Source: a virus. Taken from it: DNA of 64,000 nucleotides. Under the pieces are notes generated by a model. The model saw only the letters and a list, made by a program, of their open reading frames with translations. It was not told the origin of the DNA and ran no database searches. The stretch is from the IMG/VR virus record IMGVR_UViG_3300031918_000005, positions 103,486 through 167,485 of that record. One strand, given 5' to 3'. Below, one piece after another: positions 17,024-25,745 of the stretch. Position numbers and translations under genes: made by a program. Within the stretch, counting starts at the first letter, position 1. Every line of letters starts with the position of its first letter.

Positions 17024-17386
17024 ATGCAAGCAAAAATCAAAAAATTACAAGCCGTTATAACTGGACTTATTATTATATTATTGATATGTGTAACAATATT
17101 AGTGCTTTCAACAATCGATAATAAATCTCATGAAGCCAATATTGAAGCCAACAAAATTGAAATATTAAAAAGAGATTCCGTTATCGGGGTTTATAGAAAT
17201 AGGAATGATTCAATTGACATTCTTGTATTGAAGTATAAGAATAAAGTTGATAGCCTTCAAAAAGTAAAGAAAGTCATTTTGGATATACCAACAAAACAAA
17301 CTTCTAAAAATGTTGAAGAAGCCTATAATGAAATGATTAAAGAATTAAACAAATATAAACTTGAAACAAATGAAAACGATAAGTAA
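17024..17386 (+). CDS. Single-TM coiled-coil protein (possible inner-membrane spanin)
   Basis: 120 residues. The N-terminus has a short basic stretch then one TM segment at about residues 12-31 (TGLIIILLICVTILVLST). A coiled-coil-prone periplasmic tail follows (NIEANKIEILKRDSVIG, DILVLKYKNKVDSLQKV). The N-in TM plus coiled coil is the layout of an Rz-type i-spanin. It overlaps the next gene by 17 bp in another frame, as lysis pairs often do. The function is inferred from topology only. Confidence 0.45.
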   Translation: MQAKIKKLQAVITGLIIILLICVTILVLSTIDNKSHEANIEANKIEILKRDSVIGVYRNRNDSIDILVLKYKNKVDSLQKVKKVILDIPTKQTSKNVEEAYNEMIKELNKYKLETNENDK

Positions 17387-17783
17387 ATTATTAATTTTAT
17401 TTATATGCCTAATTACCGTTCAATCGATTTTTTCACAAGAACAAAAATGTGATAGTATAAAAAATGTTAATATATCCATGTGTGATATGGATAATATTAC
17501 ATCAGCTTTCAGAGAAAGAACGAAATATAAACAACTTAATGTTATTAATGATTCTATTATTATTGCTCAATCCGTTGTTATTGTTAATACCACTGAAAAA
17601 TTGAAAAATGATTCAATAATGATGGCTAATTACCAAAAAAATGAACTTGATTTGAAATCTATTGTTGTTGATCAAGATTTCATTATCACCAAAGAAAAAA
17701 AGAAAGTTAAAGTTTGGAAATATACTTCTTATGGTTTTGGAATTCTTGCAGGTATTTTTGGTATTGTAGCATATATAAAATAA
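17370..17783 (+). CDS. Exported protein with C-terminal TM segment (possible lysis partner)
   Basis: 137 residues from the ATG at 17370 (a TTG lies 9 nt earlier). It starts with a cleavable-looking signal peptide, MKTISKLLILFICLITVQS then IFSQEQ, of the style common in Bacteroidota. A helical region with repeated V-I-x-(D/N) follows, and a C-terminal TM lies near residues 114-136 (YTSYGFGILAGIFGIVAYI). No lipobox Cys follows the signal peptide, which argues against a classic o-spanin. Together with the overlapping upstream gene it may form an envelope complex. Confidence 0.45.
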   Translation: MKTISKLLILFICLITVQSIFSQEQKCDSIKNVNISMCDMDNITSAFRERTKYKQLNVINDSIIIAQSVVIVNTTEKLKNDSIMMANYQKNELDLKSIVVDQDFIITKEKKKVKVWKYTSYGFGILAGIFGIVAYIK

Positions 17784-17789
17784 TTAATA

Positions 17790-19142
17790 ATGAGCAAGTT
17801 AGACAACATTTCTCCGATAGATAGTAGATATAACAAACAACACATCATAAGAAATTTATGCTCTTATAAAAACCAACTACAGTCAAAGGTGACAGTTGAA
17901 CTTAGTTGGTTTTTCCATTTATGTAAAGAATATGGATTTGAAATAAAAGATGGTGAATTTATTGAATTAACAAATCGTTCAGTTAATGAAATTAATCATG
18001 TTATTGAAATTGAAAAATCAACTAAACATGATATAAAAGCCATTGAATATTATATTCGTGAAATCGTATTTACATCTGAATTCTTTAATAGACACACAGA
18101 AGAAGAAAAGGTAAAAATTTTAAATCTTATACATTTTGGTCTTACAAGCCAAGATATAGTTAGTTTAGCAACAAATTTATTGTTTTATAAAATATCTCAA
18201 GTTTTCATATGTGGTATAAATGATGTTATATCACATATGAAAACGATATTTTCCGAAAACAATGTTTTGATGGTTGGTTATACTCATGGTCAACCAGCAA
18301 TACCAATTAATTCCAGTCTTATATATCATAATTATCGTGAAAGACTGGAAGCATTAATTACAAAACTTGAAAATATACAACCGAGAGCAAAATTTGGTGG
18401 AGCTATTGGTGATAATTCTTCTTTAAAGCTTGTTGGTGTTATTGATATTGAGGAAATTATGGATTCATTCATTAATGAATATGATTATTCCAAAAATTTT
18501 ATCCGCTCAAAAAACACAACACAAATAGATAATTGGGTATATCTTGTTGATTTATTGAAAGAATATCTTCAAATATCTTCAATATTTATTGATTTATGTC
18601 GTGATATTTGGCATTATTGTTCAATAAATTATTTGGTACAAAAGAAAGATGATAAACAAATAGGTTCATCAACTATGGTTCAAAAAACCAATCCAATAAA
18701 TTTTGAAAATTGTGAAGGTATAATGGAAAAATTGGAATCTGATTTTTCATTTTATATTAAGAAATTTTCAAAATCTAGATTACAAAGAGATTTATCCGAT
18801 TCTGTTGTAATCAGAATGGTTTTTGAAAGTTTCGCAATGTTCAATACTGGTATGATTTCATTTTCTAGAGGATTATCCAATATTGAATTTAACACCGAAA
18901 AAATAACTTCTGAATTGAACAATCATTATGAAATATCAACAGAATATATTCAATTATTTTTAAAATATAACGGTGTTGATATGGCTTACGAGCTTGTTAA
19001 AGAAAAACTTGAAATTATACCTTTGACAAATCGTGAAAGTTATGTTAAATTTATTGATTCTCTTATTGATGAGAGAATCATAACTGAAGAAATGTATTAT
19101 GAAATGATGGAATTTAATTTATCACATTATAAAAACTCATGA
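17790..19142 (+). CDS. purB: Adenylosuccinate lyase (PurB-type)
   Basis: 450 residues, close in order and length to bacterial PurB. Visible are ISPIDSRY at the start, STKHDIKAIEYYI (PurB TNHDVKAVEYF), FGLTSQDI, THGQPA (catalytic His), TTQIDNWVYLVDLL, RDIWHYCSIN, and the mobile loop GSSTMVQKTNPINFEN carrying the catalytic Ser. The usual MPHKVNP reads MVQKTNP, with the Lys and Asn kept. The family removes fumarate from (S)AMP and SAICAR. Phages that make 2-aminoadenine normally borrow host PurB for dSMP, so a phage copy together with a PurZ-like gene 4 kb away suggests a dedicated step (inference). It starts 7 bp after the membrane-protein gene. Confidence 0.9.
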   Translation: MSKLDNISPIDSRYNKQHIIRNLCSYKNQLQSKVTVELSWFFHLCKEYGFEIKDGEFIELTNRSVNEINHVIEIEKSTKHDIKAIEYYIREIVFTSEFFNRHTEEEKVKILNLIHFGLTSQDIVSLATNLLFYKISQVFICGINDVISHMKTIFSENNVLMVGYTHGQPAIPINSSLIYHNYRERLEALITKLENIQPRAKFGGAIGDNSSLKLVGVIDIEEIMDSFINEYDYSKNFIRSKNTTQIDNWVYLVDLLKEYLQISSIFIDLCRDIWHYCSINYLVQKKDDKQIGSSTMVQKTNPINFENCEGIMEKLESDFSFYIKKFSKSRLQRDLSDSVVIRMVFESFAMFNTGMISFSRGLSNIEFNTEKITSELNNHYEISTEYIQLFLKYNGVDMAYELVKEKLEIIPLTNRESYVKFIDSLIDERIITEEMYYEMMEFNLSHYKNS

Positions 19143-19162
19143 TATAATACATTTTTATTTCT

Positions 19163-19176
19163 TAAATAAAATAAAA
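19163..19176 (+). promoter_or_regulatory. Candidate late promoter motif (TAAATAAAATAAAA)
   Basis: 4 nt before the ATG of the gp53-like gene and 20 nt after the purB stop, so it separates a metabolic gene from a virion gene. Confidence 0.45.
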
Positions 19177-19180
19177 GTTT

Positions 19181-19879
19181 ATGCTTATACAAAAAGCGAT
19201 ATCGCCTATAGCATATTATTCGATTGAATCTAGACAAGAAATTGAAATCGAAGGTGAAAAAATTATTGATTTCACATCCCAAGTGTTTTCTGAAAAGAAA
19301 TTAGTGGGATTTAATGATGCTGGTGCTTCATCAATATCATCAGAATTTGAAGGTAAACCAAACCTTGTATCTATGGCATTATATAACGATCAAAATTCTG
19401 CAGATATCATGATGTTTTATAATGAAATAAGCAATCCCTTTTCTATTTCATCAGATATGATAATCCTTATGCCATCAATATCTGATGGTATATCTGCTAT
19501 TGATTCCCAAACATCATCTGTTCAGAAAAATAAAAAAAATAAATCACAAATAGAATTTAATAAAAAAATTAATGTACAAGATAAAAAGAGAATAATGGAA
19601 CTTATTAAACAAAATAATAATTCTATTACTATTCCTAATACCGATGCAGGTATAAATGATGCTGGCATTAACTCAAATGGTGAAGTAGCTACTTTTGATG
19701 ATTTTATAAAATCACCTAATATGACAACTGAAGACCAACTGAAGATTGTGGATGGTAAAGTTATTTTGGGTGCTAATATTTCAAATCGTCGTTGTAGCGA
19801 CAAAGCCACGAAAACACAGGGTTTATCAATTTCTATAAGACAATCCATTCTTGACAAAATAAAATCGGGTGAAATTTAG
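19181..19879 (+). CDS. Baseplate wedge protein-like (T4 gp53 type)
   Basis: 232 residues. The best clue is NLVSMALYNDQNSADIMMFYNEISNPFSISSDMIILMPS at about residues 61-100 (quoted in parts), which matches the gp53/LysM-like pattern 'Y-x-(D/N)...I-x-x-x-N-x-I-x-(D/N)-P-F-x-I-x-x-x-(D)-x-I-x-I-P'. The rest is low in predicted structure, with NTDAGINDAGINSNG and a C-terminal helix SIRQSILDKIKSGEI. It ends 4 bp inside the convergent gene at 19876. The call rests on this motif and on a late-type upstream motif. Confidence 0.45.
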   Translation: MLIQKAISPIAYYSIESRQEIEIEGEKIIDFTSQVFSEKKLVGFNDAGASSISSEFEGKPNLVSMALYNDQNSADIMMFYNEISNPFSISSDMIILMPSISDGISAIDSQTSSVQKNKKNKSQIEFNKKINVQDKKRIMELIKQNNNSITIPNTDAGINDAGINSNGEVATFDDFIKSPNMTTEDQLKIVDGKVILGANISNRRCSDKATKTQGLSISIRQSILDKIKSGEI

Positions 19880-20328
19880 TATTCTTTCGGTTTTTCTTCT
19901 TCAACTTTATAATATTCCATTAGAATCTTCTTCAGTGATTTTCTTAATTCATTAATGTCATAATTGTTTACCATTATATCAATTAATTTTTCACTATTGA
20001 TTTCATCTTTGAAAGTTTCCTCAACAAATCCAAAAGTTTTTTTATCAAATACTGATAAAGTTATGTTTTTTTGCATAGAATTTTTCTGTTTTCTAGATAA
20101 TATATCTTGAACAGTTTTTTCTACTTCTGATTTTGGTTTGCTTATTGATTGTAATATAGTGTTATTTTGTGAATTTTTATTAGGTTTCAAATCGACATTT
20201 TGTAAATAAACTTTTGATTCACCATCAGTCACAGCAACATCTTTTGTTCCTTTCACTATTGCTTCTAATTCAGGGTCAAACAATTCAAAATCTTTAGATT
20301 CAATTTCTTCAATTCCATCTTTAGTCAT
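19876..20328 (-). CDS. Hypothetical acidic helical protein
   Basis: 150 residues. The N-terminal third is acidic and probably flexible (MTKDGIEEIESKDFELFDPELEA). The C-terminal half is helical (SEKLIDIMVNNYDINELRKSLKKILMEYYKVEEE). It is a lone minus-strand gene, convergent with the gp53-like gene and divergent from the gp47-like gene. I do not recognise it. Confidence 0.45.
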   Translation of the reverse strand: MTKDGIEEIESKDFELFDPELEAIVKGTKDVAVTDGESKVYLQNVDLKPNKNSQNNTILQSISKPKSEVEKTVQDILSRKQKNSMQKNITLSVFDKKTFGFVEETFKDEINSEKLIDIMVNNYDINELRKSLKKILMEYYKVEEEKPKEY

Positions 20329-20433
20329 AATAATATTATTTAATATTTATAATTTTTTATAAATTTAAAAAATTGATATTTTCATATATTGATACAAATT
20401 TATTGTGTTGAATATAAATATATAAAACATATT

Positions 20434-21573
20434 ATGACAATACCACCAATTAATATAGTTATAGGCGATTTACATTTTGGTAGATATAGCAATGATTTGA
20501 AAGAACTCGAAATTTCAATACAATACTTCAAAAACTTTATTTTCCCAATGTTAAAAGAACTCAACGAAAAATTTGGTAAAGAAAATATTGGTGTCATACA
20601 AATTGGTGATATTTATGATAATCGTTCATTGATATCGACCGAAATACAAGATTCTATACTTGATATATTTGAAGAAATGGCTGAAGAAAATCTTGTTATT
20701 GCTGATACTGGAAACCATGACAAATTTAATCAATTAATCACAACAAGTCGTATTATATCATATATTAAAAACTGTAAAACTGTAAACAAACCTACAAGAT
20801 TTACAACAGCAAACGGAAAAACAATTTCTATGATTCCAGCTATGGAAACCAAAGAAAAATTTTTGGAAGCTATATCAAAAGATGAACCAGCTGATTATAT
20901 GTTTGGTCATGATGATATCGCTGGATTTTCGCACGAAGGTATTATGGTAACAGAAGAAAAATCAATAAATATCAAAGAATTGTCAAAATATGGTCATGCT
21001 ATATTAGGCCATATACATAAAGCACAAGCAAAAGGTAATATAACATATGTTGGTTCTGCTTATCATACACGAAAAAATGAATGGGAGAATTCACCACATA
21101 TAATGGTTATTAATTTGGATACTTCAAAATATAATTTTATTAAAAATATAATTTCTCCAAAATATGTTAACATATATGTTGATGATTTGCTGGAAATGAC
21201 TGTTGATGAAGCTAATGAAGCAATTAAAAACAATAAGGTGTCTATATTTGTTGATGACTTCAACAAAATAAACACAACTAAAATATCAGAATTCCTGACT
21301 GGTCAATATTCCCTGAAATATGAACAAAAAGTAGGCAAAATATATTCACAAAACGAAGTTGATAATAATTCATATGATGAGAATATAAAATATGAAACAG
21401 TTGATGATATCAAGAAAACTATAATCGAATATATAGAATCAAACGATTCATTCATTATTGATAAACAAATGATTGCAATCAGCACAAAAGCAAAAGAAAC
21501 ATTAATAACAAAACTTAATAATTTGTATAATGCTTCGAAAGATAAAGTTAAGATGATTGATGATAACAACTAA
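20434..21573 (+). CDS. 47: Recombination endonuclease subunit, SbcD/Mre11-like (T4 gp47)
   Basis: 379 residues from the ATG at 20434; an upstream in-frame start at 20389 would add 15 residues that do not belong to the fold. Calcineurin-type phosphoesterase motifs appear in order: GDLHFGR, QIGDIYDNR, TGNHDKF, a GHDD segment, and GHIHKAQ. The C-terminal 120 residues are the capping region. It should form the nuclease with the Rad50-like protein at 7262-10015. TATAAAACATA precedes the start, similar to the motif before the gp46-like gene, so the two separated partners may be coregulated. Confidence 0.92.
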   Translation: MTIPPINIVIGDLHFGRYSNDLKELEISIQYFKNFIFPMLKELNEKFGKENIGVIQIGDIYDNRSLISTEIQDSILDIFEEMAEENLVIADTGNHDKFNQLITTSRIISYIKNCKTVNKPTRFTTANGKTISMIPAMETKEKFLEAISKDEPADYMFGHDDIAGFSHEGIMVTEEKSINIKELSKYGHAILGHIHKAQAKGNITYVGSAYHTRKNEWENSPHIMVINLDTSKYNFIKNIISPKYVNIYVDDLLEMTVDEANEAIKNNKVSIFVDDFNKINTTKISEFLTGQYSLKYEQKVGKIYSQNEVDNNSYDENIKYETVDDIKKTIIEYIESNDSFIIDKQMIAISTKAKETLITKLNNLYNASKDKVKMIDDNN

Positions 21574-21955
21574 ACAACTAAATATTATGCAAAAGCTAAT
21601 TAAAGTTTTCATAAACCTAAAAAACAACTTACAACTTCAAAAATCTTATAACGAACTTGATAAATTGTATAATGAGCAATATTTTTCAGAAATGAAGAAA
21701 AATATTGATACTATAATTTCTGAACTTACAGAAGGTAAAATTAACAGAGATAATATTTCTGTTAAACCAATCGAATATAAATCTTTGATTGAAGAACTTA
21801 TTGAAAAAAGGAAAAAGATTGAGGATTTTAACGATAAAAATTCTACTACTGAAAGAGCTAAAATAACATCATATATTGATTTGTTAACTCATGTTATTGA
21901 AATTTTCAATTCTGAAATAGGTGAACAACTGAAAGATAAATATACACAAAATTAA
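21560..21955 (+). CDS. Hypothetical coiled-coil protein
   Basis: 131 residues from the ATG at 21560, overlapping the gp47-like gene by 14 bp; an alternative ATG at 21587 begins after that stop. It is nearly all helix (LQKSYNELDKLYNEQYFSEMKKNID, LIEELIEKRKKIEDFNDKN) with heptad-like spacing. It is sandwiched between the gp47-like and PurZ-like genes in one transcript. No family is recognised. Confidence 0.5.
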   Translation: MITTKQLNIMQKLIKVFINLKNNLQLQKSYNELDKLYNEQYFSEMKKNIDTIISELTEGKINRDNISVKPIEYKSLIEELIEKRKKIEDFNDKNSTTERAKITSYIDLLTHVIEIFNSEIGEQLKDKYTQN

Positions 21956-21967
21956 TATTGAATTAAA

Positions 21968-23368
21968 ATGAAACATTCACAAACGACTTTTAATTATTTC
22001 TTTGCAGAAGGAAAAATAAGTTTCTTACTTGATGGGTTTGCAGGCTCGAGTGGTAAAGGACTTTTATCATCTAACATTGTTAAAAATAGCACAAATTGTA
22101 ATTTTGCTATTTCAACAAATGGTCAAAATGCATCACATTATTATGAGGAAAAATTTCCTGATGGTTCTGAAAAAATCATTTTGTTCAAAGTACTTCCAAC
22201 ATCTTCTGTTTATCATAAAAAGCTTGATGCCGTTTATGTGTGTCAAGGAGCAGCATTTGAACCAAAAAGACTTCTTGAGGAAATAGAACTTACTGGTATT
22301 CCAAGACATAAAGTGAGAATTCATTATAAAGCTGGTATTATATCTCAACAAGACAGAGATTTTGAATCTGGTGTTTGTGATTATGAAGGTAATATTAATA
22401 AAGAACGACAAAAGGGTACTGTAACTTCGGGTACTACAGCAAGTGGTGCTGGTGCTGTTCGTGCTAAAAAATGTATGCGTAATCCAGACCAAAAAATTTA
22501 CGCTTATGAATACCCTGAATTACAGGAGTTTTTATGTGATACGGAAAGAGAAATCATGTATAGACTTGATTCAGGCCAATCTGGTCTTTTCGAAATCGCT
22601 CAAGGTTTTGCACTTTCTTATGGTTTATCATACAGCAAAAGAAATACAACTGCTCGAAACTGCTCGATAACTGCTGCTATCGATGATGCTATGATTGCAC
22701 CTTTTTATATTGGTAATGTTTTTATTAATTTAAGAACACATCCTATCAAGATAAACAATATGAAATGGGTATTGAAAGGTGATGTTCCATATTATGTAAC
22801 TGCTGAATTATCTTTAGCTGAAGCTAAAGCAAGATTCGAAGAAAGACTTTTCAATTTTGTTGATAACGGTATAGTAATAACAGTTATTACTAAAAAAGAT
22901 ATATTTTTAACTGGTTTTGATTTAGAAAAATATCCCGAAATACCATATGAAGTTGTTGATTCTTATTCAGGTGATTGGTATCGTAATGGTTGGGAAAAAC
23001 CTGAAACACAAGAAGAATTGACTTGGGAACAAGTTGAGGAACAATATGGTGATAAAATAAACAAAAAAGCTATTTATACATCACTTACATTAATGCCAAG
23101 AAGAGTTGGAAGCTTTTCTACAGAACTCCTTGAAGATTCAATTAGATACAATATGCCACCAAGTGGTTACAAGGTTTATCTTTCATTAAATTTCTGTAAC
23201 TGGCTTGATAAAGAAATTGAAGGCAAAACAGAAGTTCAAGATATAACAGAAAAAGTTGAAAATTGGATTAATAAAAATATTGATTCTGTTGTTTTAAATT
23301 TTAAAGGTAGTGTAAAACTTGCTATACTTGGAACTGGTAAATGGGTTGATGAATTTATCCAAGTATAA
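21968..23368 (+). CDS. purZ: PurZ-like (2-aminoadenylosuccinate) / PurA-family synthetase
   Basis: 466 residues. The PurA P-loop WGDEGKGK reads FAGSSGKG, so the catalytic Asp13 (E. coli numbering) is Ser and Glu14 is Ser. Other PurA elements remain: GQNASHYYE (GHNAGH, with N38 and H41 kept), TSGTTASGAGAVRAKK (GTTGRGIGPAYEDK), FEIAQGFALSYG (FEGAQG), KRNTTARN (SSNTTAGG), MPRRVGSFS (TGRRRRTGWLD loop), NFCNWLD and GTGKW. As I recall, loss of this Asp to Ser is the hallmark of viral PurZ, which joins aspartate to the 2-amino purine dGMP and needs no base to activate IMP. A plain adenylosuccinate synthetase for AMP is the alternative but would lack its base. Confidence 0.8.
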   Translation: MKHSQTTFNYFFAEGKISFLLDGFAGSSGKGLLSSNIVKNSTNCNFAISTNGQNASHYYEEKFPDGSEKIILFKVLPTSSVYHKKLDAVYVCQGAAFEPKRLLEEIELTGIPRHKVRIHYKAGIISQQDRDFESGVCDYEGNINKERQKGTVTSGTTASGAGAVRAKKCMRNPDQKIYAYEYPELQEFLCDTEREIMYRLDSGQSGLFEIAQGFALSYGLSYSKRNTTARNCSITAAIDDAMIAPFYIGNVFINLRTHPIKINNMKWVLKGDVPYYVTAELSLAEAKARFEERLFNFVDNGIVITVITKKDIFLTGFDLEKYPEIPYEVVDSYSGDWYRNGWEKPETQEELTWEQVEEQYGDKINKKAIYTSLTLMPRRVGSFSTELLEDSIRYNMPPSGYKVYLSLNFCNWLDKEIEGKTEVQDITEKVENWINKNIDSVVLNFKGSVKLAILGTGKWVDEFIQV

Positions 23369-23387
23369 TAATTAACATAAATAATAC

Positions 23388-23425
23388 TTTATTGGGGATA
23401 ATTGTTTTTTATTATCCCCAATAAA
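23388..23425 (+). terminator. Hairpin between purZ-like gene and virion genes
   Basis: A 15-bp stem (TTTATTGGGGATAAT and its complement) has a T-rich 8-nt loop. No T-run follows on the plus strand, so it is a weak terminator or an mRNA 3'-end stabiliser. It falls exactly between a metabolic gene and the next late-type motif. Confidence 0.6.
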
Positions 23426-23431
23426 CATATT

Positions 23432-23444
23432 TAAATAATAAAAA
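23432..23444 (+). promoter_or_regulatory. Candidate late promoter motif (TAAATAATAAAAA)
   Basis: It begins 7 nt after the hairpin and ends 6 nt before the ATG at 23451, a stop-then-restart layout. Confidence 0.5.
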
Positions 23445-23450
23445 ACAATT

Positions 23451-24248
23451 ATGTCCGATACTTTTAATAACGAAATGACTGTGACCAAGAACTATGATGA
23501 TATATTCTTGAGGTCTATTATTGTTGCTATTTCTGCATTTATGACTAACATTATAACATTTAAAAGATATAGAAATAATACTCTTGAAGTTGTTGAATGC
23601 CCAGTGATGTATTCTGTAACTGGTGACCAAAGGTTTATAACAGATTTATTTTTGGATTCACATCAATACCCATATAGTGGTGAAAAACCAAAAGCTGATG
23701 GCAATTATAATAAAATTCCATCAGGTGTTTTCACTATAACAGAAGCTGGTTTACAAAATCAAAATGTTAGTGGTGGTAATGAGAGATTAAAATACTTCAT
23801 TGATGAACAAAATGAACATGGTATAACACCACAAGTACCATACACAGCGAGAGGTGCTTGGTTCCCTGAAACATTTAAGATGGAACTTGAAATAAGAACT
23901 GCTTCAGAAAATGAAAGACTTAAAATATATGATGTTATAATAGAAACTTTATATAAGGTTAGAAAAACATATATCAACGATTATAAAGGTTTCAAAAAGA
24001 TACCGTTAACATTGTCGTTTCCTGAAAGTCAAGAAATAAAAAGGAATTTTACATTTACTATGAATTCTCAAGATAAATTACCGTCATTAAAATTAACGCT
24101 TGAAGTTCATACTAAAAGACCTATTGTTGATTATTCCACAGCTATCAAACTTGATAACAAAATCAAAACTGTAACTGTTCAAGGTTCTGCTAAAACTTCT
24201 TCTGCTAATAAAGAACCTTTGAATAATATAACAATTGGAGAACAATAA
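23451..24248 (+). CDS. Tail sheath stabiliser / tail completion protein-like (T4 gp15 type)
   Basis: 265 residues. The order of features resembles T4 gp15: an N-terminal helix ending in IITFKRYRNN, a strand pair VVECPVMYSVTGDQRFITDLF, a region after IPSGVFTITEAGLQNQ, then FKMELEIRTASENERLKIYDVIIETLYKVRK (gp15 has KMIYELSIFTRYEDDMFQIVEQIL at this place), then KIPLTLSFPESQEIKRNFTFTM and LKLTLEVHTKRP. The C-terminus is flexible. It begins a unit that goes on to the packaging genes, which matches the neck/terminase gene order of T4-like phages. Confidence 0.5.
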   Translation: MSDTFNNEMTVTKNYDDIFLRSIIVAISAFMTNIITFKRYRNNTLEVVECPVMYSVTGDQRFITDLFLDSHQYPYSGEKPKADGNYNKIPSGVFTITEAGLQNQNVSGGNERLKYFIDEQNEHGITPQVPYTARGAWFPETFKMELEIRTASENERLKIYDVIIETLYKVRKTYINDYKGFKKIPLTLSFPESQEIKRNFTFTMNSQDKLPSLKLTLEVHTKRPIVDYSTAIKLDNKIKTVTVQGSAKTSSANKEPLNNITIGEQ

Positions 24249-24249
24249 A

Positions 24250-25353
24250 ATGTCTGATATAAAGATAATTAAAATACCATCACAACCAATAGAACAAACC
24301 TTATCACAACCATACAAGACCGATACGGTCGGTTACTTTGTGAATGTTCTTGATGGTAAATCTAAGGCATCAAAAAGAAAATTTAATTTTCCAAGTAAAA
24401 AAGCTGCTGGTGATTTCTATAAAGAAAATGCTGGTAAATGGAGAATAGATTTTTCTGATATGTCTGGAAATCCTATGCCACAAACTGAATCTTTACTTTT
24501 TGATTCTCAAAAAGAAGCATATGATAGATATGCTTTATTAATGAAATCAAATGAAAAAATTGTTGAATCAACAAACGATGAAGAAGATGATTTTGTTATA
24601 AATGAACTTGAAAAAAGTTTCGGACAATTTCTTCCTGAATATATGAAACCAAAACAATTTGGACTTAGTGGGGAAGATGAAAAAGATGAAGATATTGTTC
24701 AAGATGAAGATGTTACCCAAGCTGAAGAAAAATACCTTCAAGCATCATCCGTTGCGCTAAATGCCGCTAAAGAATTATTGAATTCAATATCGGAACTTTA
24801 TATTGATAAAGGTGTATTGGAAAAATATCCTTACTTTAAAAATAAACTTTATTTTGAGGAGAATTCGATACAAATGATTCATACTCAAATGATGATGTCA
24901 CAACTTGTATTAAAAAAATTTTTCAAACAAGTAATCAAAAACCCGACACCAAAAAATATAGAATCTCTGTCAAAAATTCAAATGTCACAACTTGCAATTA
25001 GTAAGTATCAAAGGGAATATTTGTCAGATGTTGAGGATTCATTTAAGAAACTTAAAAAGGATTATGGTGATGGTCAATTTGTTAATCAATCAGGTGTTGA
25101 AGAAGGAGAAGTTGTACAACCTGATTCACCAGTTATCAATGATAGGAAAAAACTTATCAGAGAACTTGCTGAAGTTACTGTTTCTGAAGAGTTGATACCT
25201 TTGTCACCAAATCAAAGGTTGAGAGATAAAATAGCAAAAGAAGATATTGGAAAATATGAACAGAAATTCTTAATAAGAACTGAAGCAATAGATTCACCAT
25301 TGGAAGATATATTGGAAGAGAAAAAAGATGTATTTGGAAGTTATATAGATTAA
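24250..25353 (+). CDS. Possible small terminase subunit (T4 gp16 position)
   Basis: 367 residues from the ATG at 24250, two bases after the previous stop (a TTG at 24235 would overlap it). The N-terminal 110 residues are a compact domain (GYFVNVLDGKSKASKRKFNFPSKKAAGDFY). An acidic linker EDEKDEDIVQDEDV follows, then a long helical region with ALNAAKELLNSISELY and IESLSKIQMSQLAISKYQREYLSDVEDSFKK, reminiscent of the helical oligomerisation core of gp16-type small terminases. It lies just upstream of the terminase ATPase gene, with the HAD gene between. The call leans on position. Confidence 0.4.
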   Translation: MSDIKIIKIPSQPIEQTLSQPYKTDTVGYFVNVLDGKSKASKRKFNFPSKKAAGDFYKENAGKWRIDFSDMSGNPMPQTESLLFDSQKEAYDRYALLMKSNEKIVESTNDEEDDFVINELEKSFGQFLPEYMKPKQFGLSGEDEKDEDIVQDEDVTQAEEKYLQASSVALNAAKELLNSISELYIDKGVLEKYPYFKNKLYFEENSIQMIHTQMMMSQLVLKKFFKQVIKNPTPKNIESLSKIQMSQLAISKYQREYLSDVEDSFKKLKKDYGDGQFVNQSGVEEGEVVQPDSPVINDRKKLIRELAEVTVSEELIPLSPNQRLRDKIAKEDIGKYEQKFLIRTEAIDSPLEDILEEKKDVFGSYID

Positions 25354-25364
25354 AAAAATAAAAT

Positions 25365-25745
25365 ATGAATATTGGTGTGGATTTTGATGGAACATGTGTA
25401 ACACATGAATTTCCAAAAATTGGAGAAAATATTGGTGCTGTCCCAGTACTTAAAAAAATTATTAAATCTGGACATAATATAATACTTAATACTATGCGAA
25501 GCGATATATGTAATTTGCAAGAAGCCATAGATTGGTTCGCTTCTAATGGTATTAAATTGTATGGTATTAATGAAAATCCTAGACAAAAATCTTGGACTAC
25601 AAGCCCTAAAGTATATGCTGATTTATATATAGATGATGCTGCTATTGGGTGTCCACTTCTATTTGATATTAATATATCTACAAGACCTTATGTTGATTGG
25701 GTAAGAATAGAGAAAGCACTTATAGACTGTAAAATCATAAGATGA
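25365..25745 (+). CDS. HAD-superfamily hydrolase-like protein
   Basis: 126 residues beginning MNIGVDFDGTCVTHEFPKIG. DFDGT is HAD motif I with both catalytic Asp residues. IILNTMRS gives the motif II position, and YADLYIDDAAIG is the motif IV acidic pair. The length and the DFDGTCVTHEFP...GAVPVLK start match the small BT0820-like HAD proteins common in Bacteroidota and their phages. The substrate cannot be predicted. Its stop overlaps the start of the terminase gene by 4 bp. Confidence 0.75.
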   Translation: MNIGVDFDGTCVTHEFPKIGENIGAVPVLKKIIKSGHNIILNTMRSDICNLQEAIDWFASNGIKLYGINENPRQKSWTTSPKVYADLYIDDAAIGCPLLFDINISTRPYVDWVRIEKALIDCKIIR

